Assembly: GCA_017427685.1 (NCBI GenBank) | Contig: JAFRSH010000052.1 | Coordinates: forward strand, 1-64,000 | Length of the DNA: 64,000 nt | Source of the DNA: Lachnospiraceae bacterium | Lineage (GTDB): Bacteria; Bacillota; Clostridia; Lachnospirales; Lachnospiraceae | Reading direction: 5' to 3' | Part shown: positions 1 to 6,592 of the stretch, piece by piece | Position numbering within the stretch: position 1 is the first letter of the stretch | Layout of the letters: each line of letters opens with the position of its first letter | The notes under the pieces: generated by a model | Databases searched by the model: none | What the model saw: only the letters and a program-made list of their open reading frames with translations | What the model was told of the DNA's origin: nothing | Translations under genes and position numbers: made by a program

Positions 1-135
1 AGCGGTCAAACCGTCTATTCGATCAAATTAAACACAAGTAGTGGGACAGAAAGCCTCAAGCCGGTATATGATAAGGTCTGTGATTTGCTCGGCATTGAAC
101 CTGATTTTGAAAGACTGTTCAGTCTTGTTCTGTGA
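1..135 (+). CDS. C-terminal end of an unidentified protein (partial)
   Basis: The first frame is open from base 1 to a TGA at 133-135, giving 44 residues that end in ..GIEPDFERLFSLVL. Its 5' part lies outside the window. I do not recognise the family with confidence; the ending has the feel of a transposase C-terminus, but this is a guess. It is followed by a good terminator hairpin (252-286), which supports a real gene ending here. The following 200 bases hold only a short ORF (132-338) with no family resemblance. Confidence 0.4.
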   Translation, partial: SGQTVYSIKLNTSSGTESLKPVYDKVCDLLGIEPDFERLFSLVL

Positions 136-251
136 GAGACGTAAAAGAGGATGAGAAACAGAATATGATAAAAGAACTTAATGTTCCGGACAGCAGATTA
201 TACTCAAAGATACTGTTCATCTTCGGAAGACTCGGTCAATATCAGATTACG

Positions 252-297
252 ACAACTTGTTTGAACAGACCGTGTAAACAAGTTGTTATATTGTTTT
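252..297 (+). terminator. Rho-independent terminator
   Basis: An 11-bp perfect inverted repeat (ACAACTTGTTT at 252-262, AAACAAGTTGT at 276-286) with a 13-base loop is followed by a T-rich run. It terminates the rightward gene entering from the left edge. The leftward sensor kinase gene ends nearby at 348, but on that strand the hairpin lacks a T run. Confidence 0.6.
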
Positions 298-347
298 CAG
301 ATGAGTCATCATATAGTTTTTATAACATCCATTTGTAGACTTATGGA

Positions 348-1637
348 TCAACGGATTTGGTAAATAACCTCTGCGGTGCAAACGGAGTCTATTATAGAAA
401 TATCAAGGACTCCGTTATTGCTTTCTATTGTTCTCCGGACATTTTTCAGCCCCCATCCGTGGTTTTCTCGAGAACCTTTGGAGGTTTCGGAGAGGGATGA
501 GTCAGAGCTGCAAGAATTCTTTATCGTAACAGAAATATAACTACCAAGCCAGCCAACCGAAATGTCGACGAAAGGGTTGGAATCAACTTTTTGACAGGCT
601 TCGATAGCGTTTTTGATCAGATTTGAAAGAATTGTGCAGAGGGCATAGCAATCTTTTACGGGAAGATTGGGAATGCGTCCGTCAAAAGTCCATGAGACCT
701 TTTCTGATACAGCTTTTGTTTTAAAATCGTCGATTATGGAATCGATGAAAGGACTTCCTGAGTATAAATGTGTTTCAGACGCTTCGTATGACTTTGAGAT
801 ACTGTCAAGGTAGGTACAAGCGTCCTCTAGTTGCCCTTTATGAACGTAGGAACCCAAAACACGCATGTGATAATTATAATCATGTCTGAATCTGCGAAGT
901 TCATCATTTTTCTTTATCAATTCATCATAATGATCAGATTGAAGCTTAACGAAAAGAGAGAACTCGTTTTTTTCCTTCTCAAGCTGTAAAGAACGATTTG
1001 TTGCTATTTGCTGCCGAAAACATGCAAAGAGAAAGAGAATAGCAAGGAAGGCAAACATGCTGCTGATAACCGGCAGGAACTCAATTACCTTATTGTTAGC
1101 TCCGCATTCAGCGATGTACTGCATAAAAGAGCATAAAAGAACAGACATTATTTCTCCTGATAAAGCAAGACAGTACTGACTTCGCGTGAGTATCAGCTCT
1201 TCTTGAGGAGCCTTTTTTGATCGATGAAATATTTTTATCAACCCCCAAAGCAGGATCAGAATCAAGTTTAGGATTAGATTCAGAGTTACTTTGTCGAAGG
1301 ATGCTATAACTGTATAACGAAGGATATACATGAGCAGGTCCAAAAGGGATATTTCAAAAATATCCAAGGCAAAGATGATCAGAGGGGCGTAAGCAAGCGC
1401 TCTGCGACGCGAAGGACCTTTATATACGATGACAGCCGCAAAGGGAGCAATTGTTCCCAGCATAAAATCACTATAGTTCTCGGGGAGGTAATTTGTAATG
1501 ATCCCTAATGCTATGACGGAAAAGAAAAAGGCAAGGATTCTACCGTTGCTTTTTCGTAACGATATGTGAAAAATGGACAGTAAAAGTGTAAGCACCAGAG
1601 TTGCTTCGGTAAAAATGTAAAGGATTGTCATAATCAT
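348..1637 (-). CDS. AgrC-like sensor histidine kinase (GHKL / HPK10 type)
   Basis: Membrane sensor kinase of the peptide-quorum-sensing type, expected to sense an extracellular signal and phosphorylate the LytTR regulator encoded just upstream. The N-terminal half carries about six hydrophobic segments. The phosphoacceptor motif RRFRHDYNYH is near residue 252, then the N box LIKNAIEAC and the G box GWGLKNVRRTIE. I choose the ATG at 1637 because it follows the regulator's stop by about 8 bases with an AAGG ribosome site overlapping that stop; the longer frame reaching 1751 would overlap the regulator heavily. The adjacent bacteriocin-type island suggests its signal is a peptide made there. Family certain, ligand inferred. 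Confidence 0.85.
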   Translation of the reverse strand: MIMTILYIFTEATLVLTLLLSIFHISLRKSNGRILAFFFSVIALGIITNYLPENYSDFMLGTIAPFAAVIVYKGPSRRRALAYAPLIIFALDIFEISLLDLLMYILRYTVIASFDKVTLNLILNLILILLWGLIKIFHRSKKAPQEELILTRSQYCLALSGEIMSVLLCSFMQYIAECGANNKVIEFLPVISSMFAFLAILFLFACFRQQIATNRSLQLEKEKNEFSLFVKLQSDHYDELIKKNDELRRFRHDYNYHMRVLGSYVHKGQLEDACTYLDSISKSYEASETHLYSGSPFIDSIIDDFKTKAVSEKVSWTFDGRIPNLPVKDCYALCTILSNLIKNAIEACQKVDSNPFVDISVGWLGSYISVTIKNSCSSDSSLSETSKGSRENHGWGLKNVRRTIESNNGVLDISIIDSVCTAEVIYQIR

Positions 1638-1645
1638 AGGGCAGT

Positions 1646-2362
1646 TTACCTTCGAAAGTTTCGAATATAGTATGTTAGCTTGGACATAAAAACGTCCTTG
1701 TATGATGAGCGTAACGGTTTTGTCTCTCCGTTGCTGAGGGTTACCGAACAATCGGTGTTGCCTACGACATGGTATAGATTAACGTATGTTCCTTTGTTTA
1801 TACAAACAAAAAGGAATGAATTGAGCGAGTCGATGAATTTGGTCACTGACCCGCTGCATATGATCTTTTCTGTATCAACCATAATCAAGTAATAATATGA
1901 ACCTGAACTCTCGATATAGACGATCTCCGACAATGCTACAGAATTGTGACCCGGAATCGGTATTGTTGGTTGAGAAATCAGGAGTAGTTCTTTAATAGCT
2001 AAGGATAGACACTTCTCAAGATTATACTTGATTACAGGTTTCACAAGAAACCCAAGAGTTCTTGAGCCAAATGCGTCCGGCATATAATCTGCGTGGGAAG
2101 TAGTAAAGATGATTTTCCAGACATTCTTTTTGTTTTCGAGCTGTTTCATTACATCTATACCATTCATGTCTCCGAGCTCAACGTCTAAAAAAAGAATATC
2201 AACAGAGCTTTCACCTTCTAAAAACGAAAGGCCGGAAGCATATTCAAAGTATTCTGCTTTAAGCTTAAGGGAAGAGAGAAAATCGTCGCAAAGACATTTG
2301 ATAGCTGTCCGATCGGACACAATGTCGTCGCAAATTGCAATGGTAATCAGATTGTCGTACAT
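1646..2362 (-). CDS. LytTR-family response regulator (AgrA-like)
   Basis: Two-component regulator of 238 residues. The N-terminal receiver domain has the acidic pair CDD (11-13), the phosphoacceptor Asp60 in ILFLDVELGDMNG and the conserved Lys in FLVKPV. The C-terminal half (about 140-238) is a LytTR DNA-binding domain with the typical ..SEIVYIESSGSYYY.. segment. The ATG at 2362 has a GGAGG site 9 bases upstream. It lies first in a leftward pair with the kinase, divergent from the tryptophan-rich peptide and bacteriocin-like genes, which it probably activates. Confidence 0.88.
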   Translation of the reverse strand: MYDNLITIAICDDIVSDRTAIKCLCDDFLSSLKLKAEYFEYASGLSFLEGESSVDILFLDVELGDMNGIDVMKQLENKKNVWKIIFTTSHADYMPDAFGSRTLGFLVKPVIKYNLEKCLSLAIKELLLISQPTIPIPGHNSVALSEIVYIESSGSYYYLIMVDTEKIICSGSVTKFIDSLNSFLFVCINKGTYVNLYHVVGNTDCSVTLSNGETKPLRSSYKDVFMSKLTYYIRNFRR

Positions 2363-2474
2363 TTTAGGATTCCTCCGTGATAAATCCTATGCTGACTTGT
2401 AAAAACGTATTAAGCAAATATCAAATTTATCGAACATGATAATGCTAAACGGGGGGAGAGAAAAAGTCAAGCGA

Positions 2475-2493
2475 TTTTCACAAAAAGTGAAAA
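2475..2493. promoter_or_regulatory. Inverted repeat in the divergent promoter region
   Basis: Between the leftward two-component pair and the rightward peptide gene, a perfect 7-bp inverted repeat TTTTCAC / GTGAAAA surrounds AAAAA. It is a candidate operator. A weak sigma-A-like promoter for the peptide gene may lie at 2537-2564 (TTGAAG, 16 bases, TTATCT). LytTR proteins normally bind direct repeats, so the binding protein is uncertain. Confidence 0.3.
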
Positions 2494-2598
2494 AAAATCA
2501 TTTAAACAAATGAAACGGCGTTATAACAAATGCGTGTTGAAGAGGGAAAACCAGCGGATTATCTTGTCAGTGAAAAAATGTAAGGAAGGGAGCAAGAG

Positions 2599-2652
2599 AT
2601 GAGTATTTGGGGCTTAGATTTTTGGGCTGTTTGGAAATGGTTGTTTGGGTAA
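2599..2652 (+). CDS. Tryptophan-rich 17-residue peptide, candidate signal or leaderless bacteriocin
   Basis: A very short ORF encodes MSIWGLDFWAVWKWLFG: four Trp and two Phe in 17 residues. It has a strong ribosome site (AAGGAAGGG at 2582-2590) eight bases before the ATG. It sits first in the rightward unit, divergent from an AgrC/AgrA-like system and just ahead of bacteriocin-type genes. Aromatic short peptides are used as pheromones in Firmicutes (for example the WW motif of streptococcal XIP), and leaderless bacteriocins are also short and Trp-rich. There is no Cys or double-Gly leader, so it is not a normal AgrD or a C39 substrate. Function is inference. Confidence 0.5.
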   Translation: MSIWGLDFWAVWKWLFG

Positions 2653-2683
2653 GATTACAAGTACAAGGAAGGAAGATGAAACT

Positions 2684-3190
2684 ATGGACATTTTAGAAAA
2701 ACAAGAATATCGGATGCGAAATGTATTGGCATATCGTGCCAAACTATCGCAACTCCAAATAAAAGAGAAGAGCCAGGAGCTTGACAAGTACATAAAGGGT
2801 ACCGGCGCCGTTTCTACAGGATTACCTGTTACAGCAACATATGCTATAGAAAACAGTAGTGATGGCCAAAAAATTGACATGGAGTTATTGATCCCCCTTG
2901 ATAGGGATATCTCACAGGAAGTGTCTGAGGGAGTGAAACAGAACGTACTTGATAAGGGCGTGAGATTTCTGCCGGAATTCCTTCTTACTAACGCGGTGAA
3001 GATTAAACACAAAGGGAATCCTTCGCGTATACAGGAAAGCTTGAATGTGTTAAATGAGTACATCGCAGAGAAAAAGCTGGTTCCGATCACGGTTGGATAC
3101 AACGTTACAGTCAAACAACCGAAGTCACCGGCAGAAATAGATGAAATGGAGATTGAGACTTATGTGGGAGTAAGTCCTAATGCACTGTGA
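2684..3190 (+). CDS. Unknown protein in bacteriocin island
   Basis: A 168-residue soluble protein with no signal peptide or membrane segment. The start is the ATG at 2684, preceded by AAGGAAGGA about 10 bases upstream; an upstream TTG in frame would overlap the small peptide gene. The N-terminal part is helical and charged (EYRMRNVLAYRAKLSQLQIKEK). The alternation of a helical segment, a SVxxPLDRDIS-like strand region and a late YNVTVKQ..EIDEMEIETYVGV ending is loosely like GyrI-type effector-binding proteins, but I would not assign it. Its place between the signal-like peptide and the GG-leader peptides suggests a role in regulation, maturation or immunity. Confidence 0.65.
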   Translation: MDILEKQEYRMRNVLAYRAKLSQLQIKEKSQELDKYIKGTGAVSTGLPVTATYAIENSSDGQKIDMELLIPLDRDISQEVSEGVKQNVLDKGVRFLPEFLLTNAVKIKHKGNPSRIQESLNVLNEYIAEKKLVPITVGYNVTVKQPKSPAEIDEMEIETYVGVSPNAL

Positions 3191-3296
3191 TATTAAATCA
3201 GATTATGAAACGGCCGAATATAGTCTGGTTTGATATAGATCTCTAACCAAAATGCGCATTTCACAAGAGTAATAGAATTGAAAGGAGAAAAGAAAG

Positions 3297-3512
3297 ATGG
3301 CTACTCTTGAAATCGGGAAATTTGATCCGATGGATTATTCGGAGATGCTTGAAGCCGAAGCTGGTGGTTGGATTCTTGCAGCAATAGGAGCTGTAATTGG
3401 TACTGCAGTAACTATATTTGCAGTTGCTGCAACACCAGTAGGAAAAAGTGCCGTTGCCATTAAGGGAGCAAAATTGACAGCTGGATTAACGGCAGCATTA
3501 TTAACTATATAA
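3297..3512 (+). CDS. Double-glycine leader peptide, bacteriocin-like (first of pair)
   Basis: A 71-residue precursor with GAAAGGAGAAAAGAAAG before its ATG. A leader of about 24 residues with acidic and hydrophobic positions (DPMDYSEMLEAEAGG) ends in GG, the cleavage mark of C39 peptidase exporters. The mature part (WILAAIGAVIGTAVTIF...) is strongly hydrophobic, rich in Ala and Gly, with GxxxG-like spacing and basic residues near the end, as in class II membrane-permeabilising peptides. It lies 13 bases before a second GG-leader gene, so the two may be a two-peptide bacteriocin. Its matching exporter is encoded at 4403. Confidence 0.7.
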   Translation: MATLEIGKFDPMDYSEMLEAEAGGWILAAIGAVIGTAVTIFAVAATPVGKSAVAIKGAKLTAGLTAALLTI

Positions 3513-3525
3513 GGAGTGAATCATT

Positions 3526-3792
3526 ATGGATGGCTTTATGGAATTGAGCTTTGATGAAACAATGCTCGTAAATGGAGGTTTTAATAGCGGAGAGTTTGTG
3601 CACGGAGTGGGTTACGGTTCCGCATCTGCTGCTTCTTTTGGAATGGCATCTTTCGCATTTGGAGCAATTACACCTGCGACTGAAATATTCACTTGCGGAT
3701 GCTTAGTTACAGGAGGCGCAGCACTCGCGGTTCTTGGCGTGGGATGCGCAGTGGCCGGACTGGTTTCGCTAATATGCTCAATATTTGATTGA
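3526..3792 (+). CDS. Double-glycine leader peptide, bacteriocin-like (second of pair)
   Basis: An 88-residue precursor. Its leader MDGFMELSFDETMLVNGG is a textbook double-glycine leader (hydrophobic residues at -4, -7 and -12 relative to GG). The mature 70 residues begin FNSGEFVHGVGYGSAS and end with a Cys-containing hydrophobic segment (four Cys) rich in GxxxG and small residues. Ribosome site AAGGAG precedes the ATG. The Cys pairs could form disulfides after export. It follows the first GG peptide closely and precedes a small membrane protein that could be its immunity factor. Activity is inferred only. Confidence 0.75.
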   Translation: MDGFMELSFDETMLVNGGFNSGEFVHGVGYGSASAASFGMASFAFGAITPATEIFTCGCLVTGGAALAVLGVGCAVAGLVSLICSIFD

Positions 3793-3808
3793 CAGGGAAG
3801 GAACAGAA

Positions 3809-4264
3809 ATGTGGATGAAAATAGTCTGTTTAATATGCATAGTGTTATCCGTGGCGAATATTGTCTTTTTTGGTGTCAAGTATTTTGTTAACAGAAAAAA
3901 AATACAAAACGGAAAATATATTGTTGTATATCCCAAGATTACAGTAGTGTTGTTTTTCGTCGGAATAGTCTTGTATCAAGGAGCTATTGTGGTCAGTTTG
4001 TTTTTTGATCTGTACAGAGCATTAATTCTCGAAACGCTCTTAGTGTTCTTTCTCCTTGAATTTGGAGCAAAGAGTTTTGTGCTGGTATCTGATGATGGGG
4101 TGATGATTAAGTGGAAGTATATTTCAAAACAACAGTTGTCAGAAAGCAGTATTATTCGACGAGAAAGAAAAAACAGTTATTATATTCAGATCAGGAATGA
4201 ACATTTGTATGAAAACTTATTGATTGACAAGAAAAAGATGTTTTTTCAGTTGCGGAGTAACTGA
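3809..4264 (+). CDS. Small membrane protein, candidate immunity protein
   Basis: A 151-residue protein with three or four predicted membrane segments in the first 95 residues (IVCLICIVLSVANIVFF, ITVVLFFVGIVLYQGAIVVSLFF, ALILETLLVFFLLEFG) and a basic, soluble C-terminal tail rich in Lys, Arg and Tyr. The ATG at 3809 has GGAAGGA eight bases upstream and lies 16 bases after the stop of the second bacteriocin-like gene. Small membrane proteins placed directly after class II bacteriocin genes are usually immunity factors; no specific family is recognised, so this is by position. Confidence 0.6.
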   Translation: MWMKIVCLICIVLSVANIVFFGVKYFVNRKKIQNGKYIVVYPKITVVLFFVGIVLYQGAIVVSLFFDLYRALILETLLVFFLLEFGAKSFVLVSDDGVMIKWKYISKQQLSESSIIRRERKNSYYIQIRNEHLYENLLIDKKKMFFQLRSN

Positions 4265-4320
4265 AGTCTTATAGGCACATATCAGTATTAATATCGACTA
4301 TTGCAAGACGTTTTCTGTAG

Positions 4321-4357
4321 CATCAGCGCCGTTTGGTGGTTTGAAATGGCGCTGATG
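4321..4357 (+). terminator. Strong hairpin between peptide genes and exporter genes
   Basis: A 10-bp perfect stem (CATCAGCGCC at 4321-4330, GGCGCTGATG at 4348-4357) with a 17-base loop lies in the 138-base gap ahead of the exporter. The following TAATCTGTTCTTGTTG is only weakly T-rich, so it may be a partial terminator or a transcript-stability element that keeps the peptide transcript more abundant than the exporter transcript. Confidence 0.45.
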
Positions 4358-4402
4358 TAATCTGTTCTTGTTGTATTCAAAAAACAGTATAAGGGGACAC
4401 AC

Positions 4403-6556
4403 ATGCGTTACTACTGCATAAAACAACACGATATCACTGACTGCGGGGCGGCGTGCCTTGCAACGATCGCCAAGCAATACGGGAAGTCGCTCTCAATCAC
4501 AAAGATCAGGGAAGTGGCGGGGACTGATAAACAGGGAACCAACGTGTTTGGCATGGTAACGGCAGCGGAGCAGCTCGGGTTCACCGCAAAAGGAGTAAAG
4601 GGAAATCAGGAGGCATTCTTCTCGGGGTTCCCGCTTCCCGCAATCGCTCATGTGATCGTGGACGGAACCCTTCTTCATTATGTGGTCATTCACAAGATCA
4701 CCAAGGACAAGGTTATCATTGCAGATCCGGGAAAAGGGATCGTAAAGACAACTCCCGAGGAGTTTTTTAAACAGTGGACGGGGGTCATGATACTGCTTGT
4801 TCCGGCAGTTACCTTTGAAAAAGGAAAAGAGACCAAAAGCATATTTGAAAGATTTTTCAAGCTTCTTCTTCCGCAGAAAAAGCTTGTTTTTGACATATTC
4901 ATAGCGTCACTTCTGATCACCGCACTTGGGATTCTGGCGGCATTTTACTTCCAGATCATAATGGATGATATCCTTCCTGCGGGAATAGAGAAAACGCTTC
5001 ATATCATATCCGTTGGGGTGATACTTCTCAAATTGTTTTCGGTTGTGTTGTCGGTACTGCGAACGCATCTGCTGATGTACCTCAGTCAAAAGCTGGACAT
5101 AGCACTGCTGCTGGGGTATTACGATCATGTTCTGAAGCTGCCAATGAATTTCTTCGGTACAAGAAAAGTAGGAGAGATCATTTCCAGGTTTCAGGACGCT
5201 TCTTCAATCCGTGACGCTATATCAAATGCGACCCTGACTGTTATGATCGATACCATCATGGCGATTGCAGGGGCGATAATCCTGTTTTTCAAGAATTCGG
5301 TACTTTTCGCTATTGCCGCAGTTATGGTTGTCTTGTATGCGGCATTGGTTTTCGCATTTAATAAACCCTACAAAAAAGCGAACAGAAAGCAGATGGAGGA
5401 CAACTCCCAGCTGACCTCTTATCTTGTTGAGTCACTTAACGGGATTCAGACCGTAAAGGCCTTTAACGGAGAAAAAACAGTTGAGACCGAAACAGAGTTC
5501 AGATTTGTTAAACTGCTCAGGAGCATCTTCAGGCTTGCCGGTATAAGCAATGCGCAATCCGGCCTGAAGGCACTTGTCGAGGCGGTCGGAGGAATAGTCA
5601 TCGTCTGGGTCGGAGCGTCCTCGGTGCTTGCCGGAGATATGACGATGGGAAGTCTGATCTCGTTTAACGCGCTTCTTGTATATTTCCTTGATCCCGTTAA
5701 AAACCTGATCAATCTTCAGCCCTCTCTTCAAACCGCGATGGTGGCATCCGACAGGCTCGGAGAGATCCTTGATCTGGAGGTGGAAAAAAACGACAGTGAG
5801 CTTCATAAGATGCGTCCGGCAAGTCTTCGGGGCGATATTGAGCTTAAGGATATAACCTTTCGTTACGGAACAAGGATGCCGGTACTCGAACATTTCTCGA
5901 TGAAGGTTAATAAAGGGGAGAGGATCGCTATCGTCGGGGAGAGCGGAGCGGGGAAAACTACGCTTGCAAAGCTGATCTTGAACCTTTACAAGGGAGAAGC
6001 CGGGACTATCACTATAGCAGGAAACTCAATAGATGATATTGCTCTCGACAGTCTGAGGGAAAAGATCTCGTACATCCCACAGGAAACATTCCTGTTCAGC
6101 GGAACCATTTACGATAATCTTACCTTCGGACTTGAGGATCCTCGGATGGAAGCTGTCGTTGAAGCAGCGAAGCTGGCGCAGATACACGAGTTTATAAATG
6201 CGCTTCCGCTGCGGTACGAAACTCACCTTGATGAGAACGGAAGCAATCTTTCGGGCGGGCAAAGGCAGCGCCTTGCAATAGCCAGAGCGATCTTAAAGAA
6301 GCCGGACATTCTGATACTCGATGAGGCGACAAGCAATCTTGACGGAGTAACGGAACGCGCGATCCAGGATACTATCGACGCCTACAGTGAAGGCATGACG
6401 ACCATTATCATCGCGCACAGGCTCAGCACAATACGGCGCTGCGACAGGATATTTGTCATGGAAAAAGGAAAGATAATAGAATGCGGAAGTCATGAAGAGC
6501 TTATGTCAAAGGACGGTGGGTTCTACAGAGGACTCTATGAAGCACAGACAGCTTGA
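4403..6556 (+). CDS. Peptidase-containing ABC exporter (C39 peptidase, permease, ATPase)
   Basis: Bacteriocin/peptide exporter of 717 residues that removes double-glycine leaders while exporting the peptide. The N-terminal C39 peptidase has Cys14 in HDITDCGAACL with Gln8 before it, His92 in LHYVVIH and Asp108 in IIADPG, so the active site is complete. A six-helix membrane domain spans roughly 160-450. The ATPase has Walker A GESGAGKT near 512-519, signature LSGGQRQR near 616 and Walker B ILILDEAT near 636. Length is normal for the LagD/ComA type. It is followed within 40 bases by its HlyD-like partner and should serve the two GG-leader peptides upstream. Confidence 0.93.
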   Translation: MRYYCIKQHDITDCGAACLATIAKQYGKSLSITKIREVAGTDKQGTNVFGMVTAAEQLGFTAKGVKGNQEAFFSGFPLPAIAHVIVDGTLLHYVVIHKITKDKVIIADPGKGIVKTTPEEFFKQWTGVMILLVPAVTFEKGKETKSIFERFFKLLLPQKKLVFDIFIASLLITALGILAAFYFQIIMDDILPAGIEKTLHIISVGVILLKLFSVVLSVLRTHLLMYLSQKLDIALLLGYYDHVLKLPMNFFGTRKVGEIISRFQDASSIRDAISNATLTVMIDTIMAIAGAIILFFKNSVLFAIAAVMVVLYAALVFAFNKPYKKANRKQMEDNSQLTSYLVESLNGIQTVKAFNGEKTVETETEFRFVKLLRSIFRLAGISNAQSGLKALVEAVGGIVIVWVGASSVLAGDMTMGSLISFNALLVYFLDPVKNLINLQPSLQTAMVASDRLGEILDLEVEKNDSELHKMRPASLRGDIELKDITFRYGTRMPVLEHFSMKVNKGERIAIVGESGAGKTTLAKLILNLYKGEAGTITIAGNSIDDIALDSLREKISYIPQETFLFSGTIYDNLTFGLEDPRMEAVVEAAKLAQIHEFINALPLRYETHLDENGSNLSGGQRQRLAIARAILKKPDILILDEATSNLDGVTERAIQDTIDAYSEGMTTIIIAHRLSTIRRCDRIFVMEKGKIIECGSHEELMSKDGGFYRGLYEAQTA

Positions 6557-6592
6557 AAGTATCGCTTTTCGAAGCGCGAAGGATAGAAAGTA

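Noticed and set aside
132..338. 68-residue ORF at the left edge
   Set aside because: No ribosome site, no family resemblance, and it contains the terminator hairpin of the upstream gene.
1637..1751. Longer N-terminus of the sensor kinase
   Set aside because: The extra 38 residues lie inside the response-regulator gene and have no ribosome site; the ATG at 1637 does.
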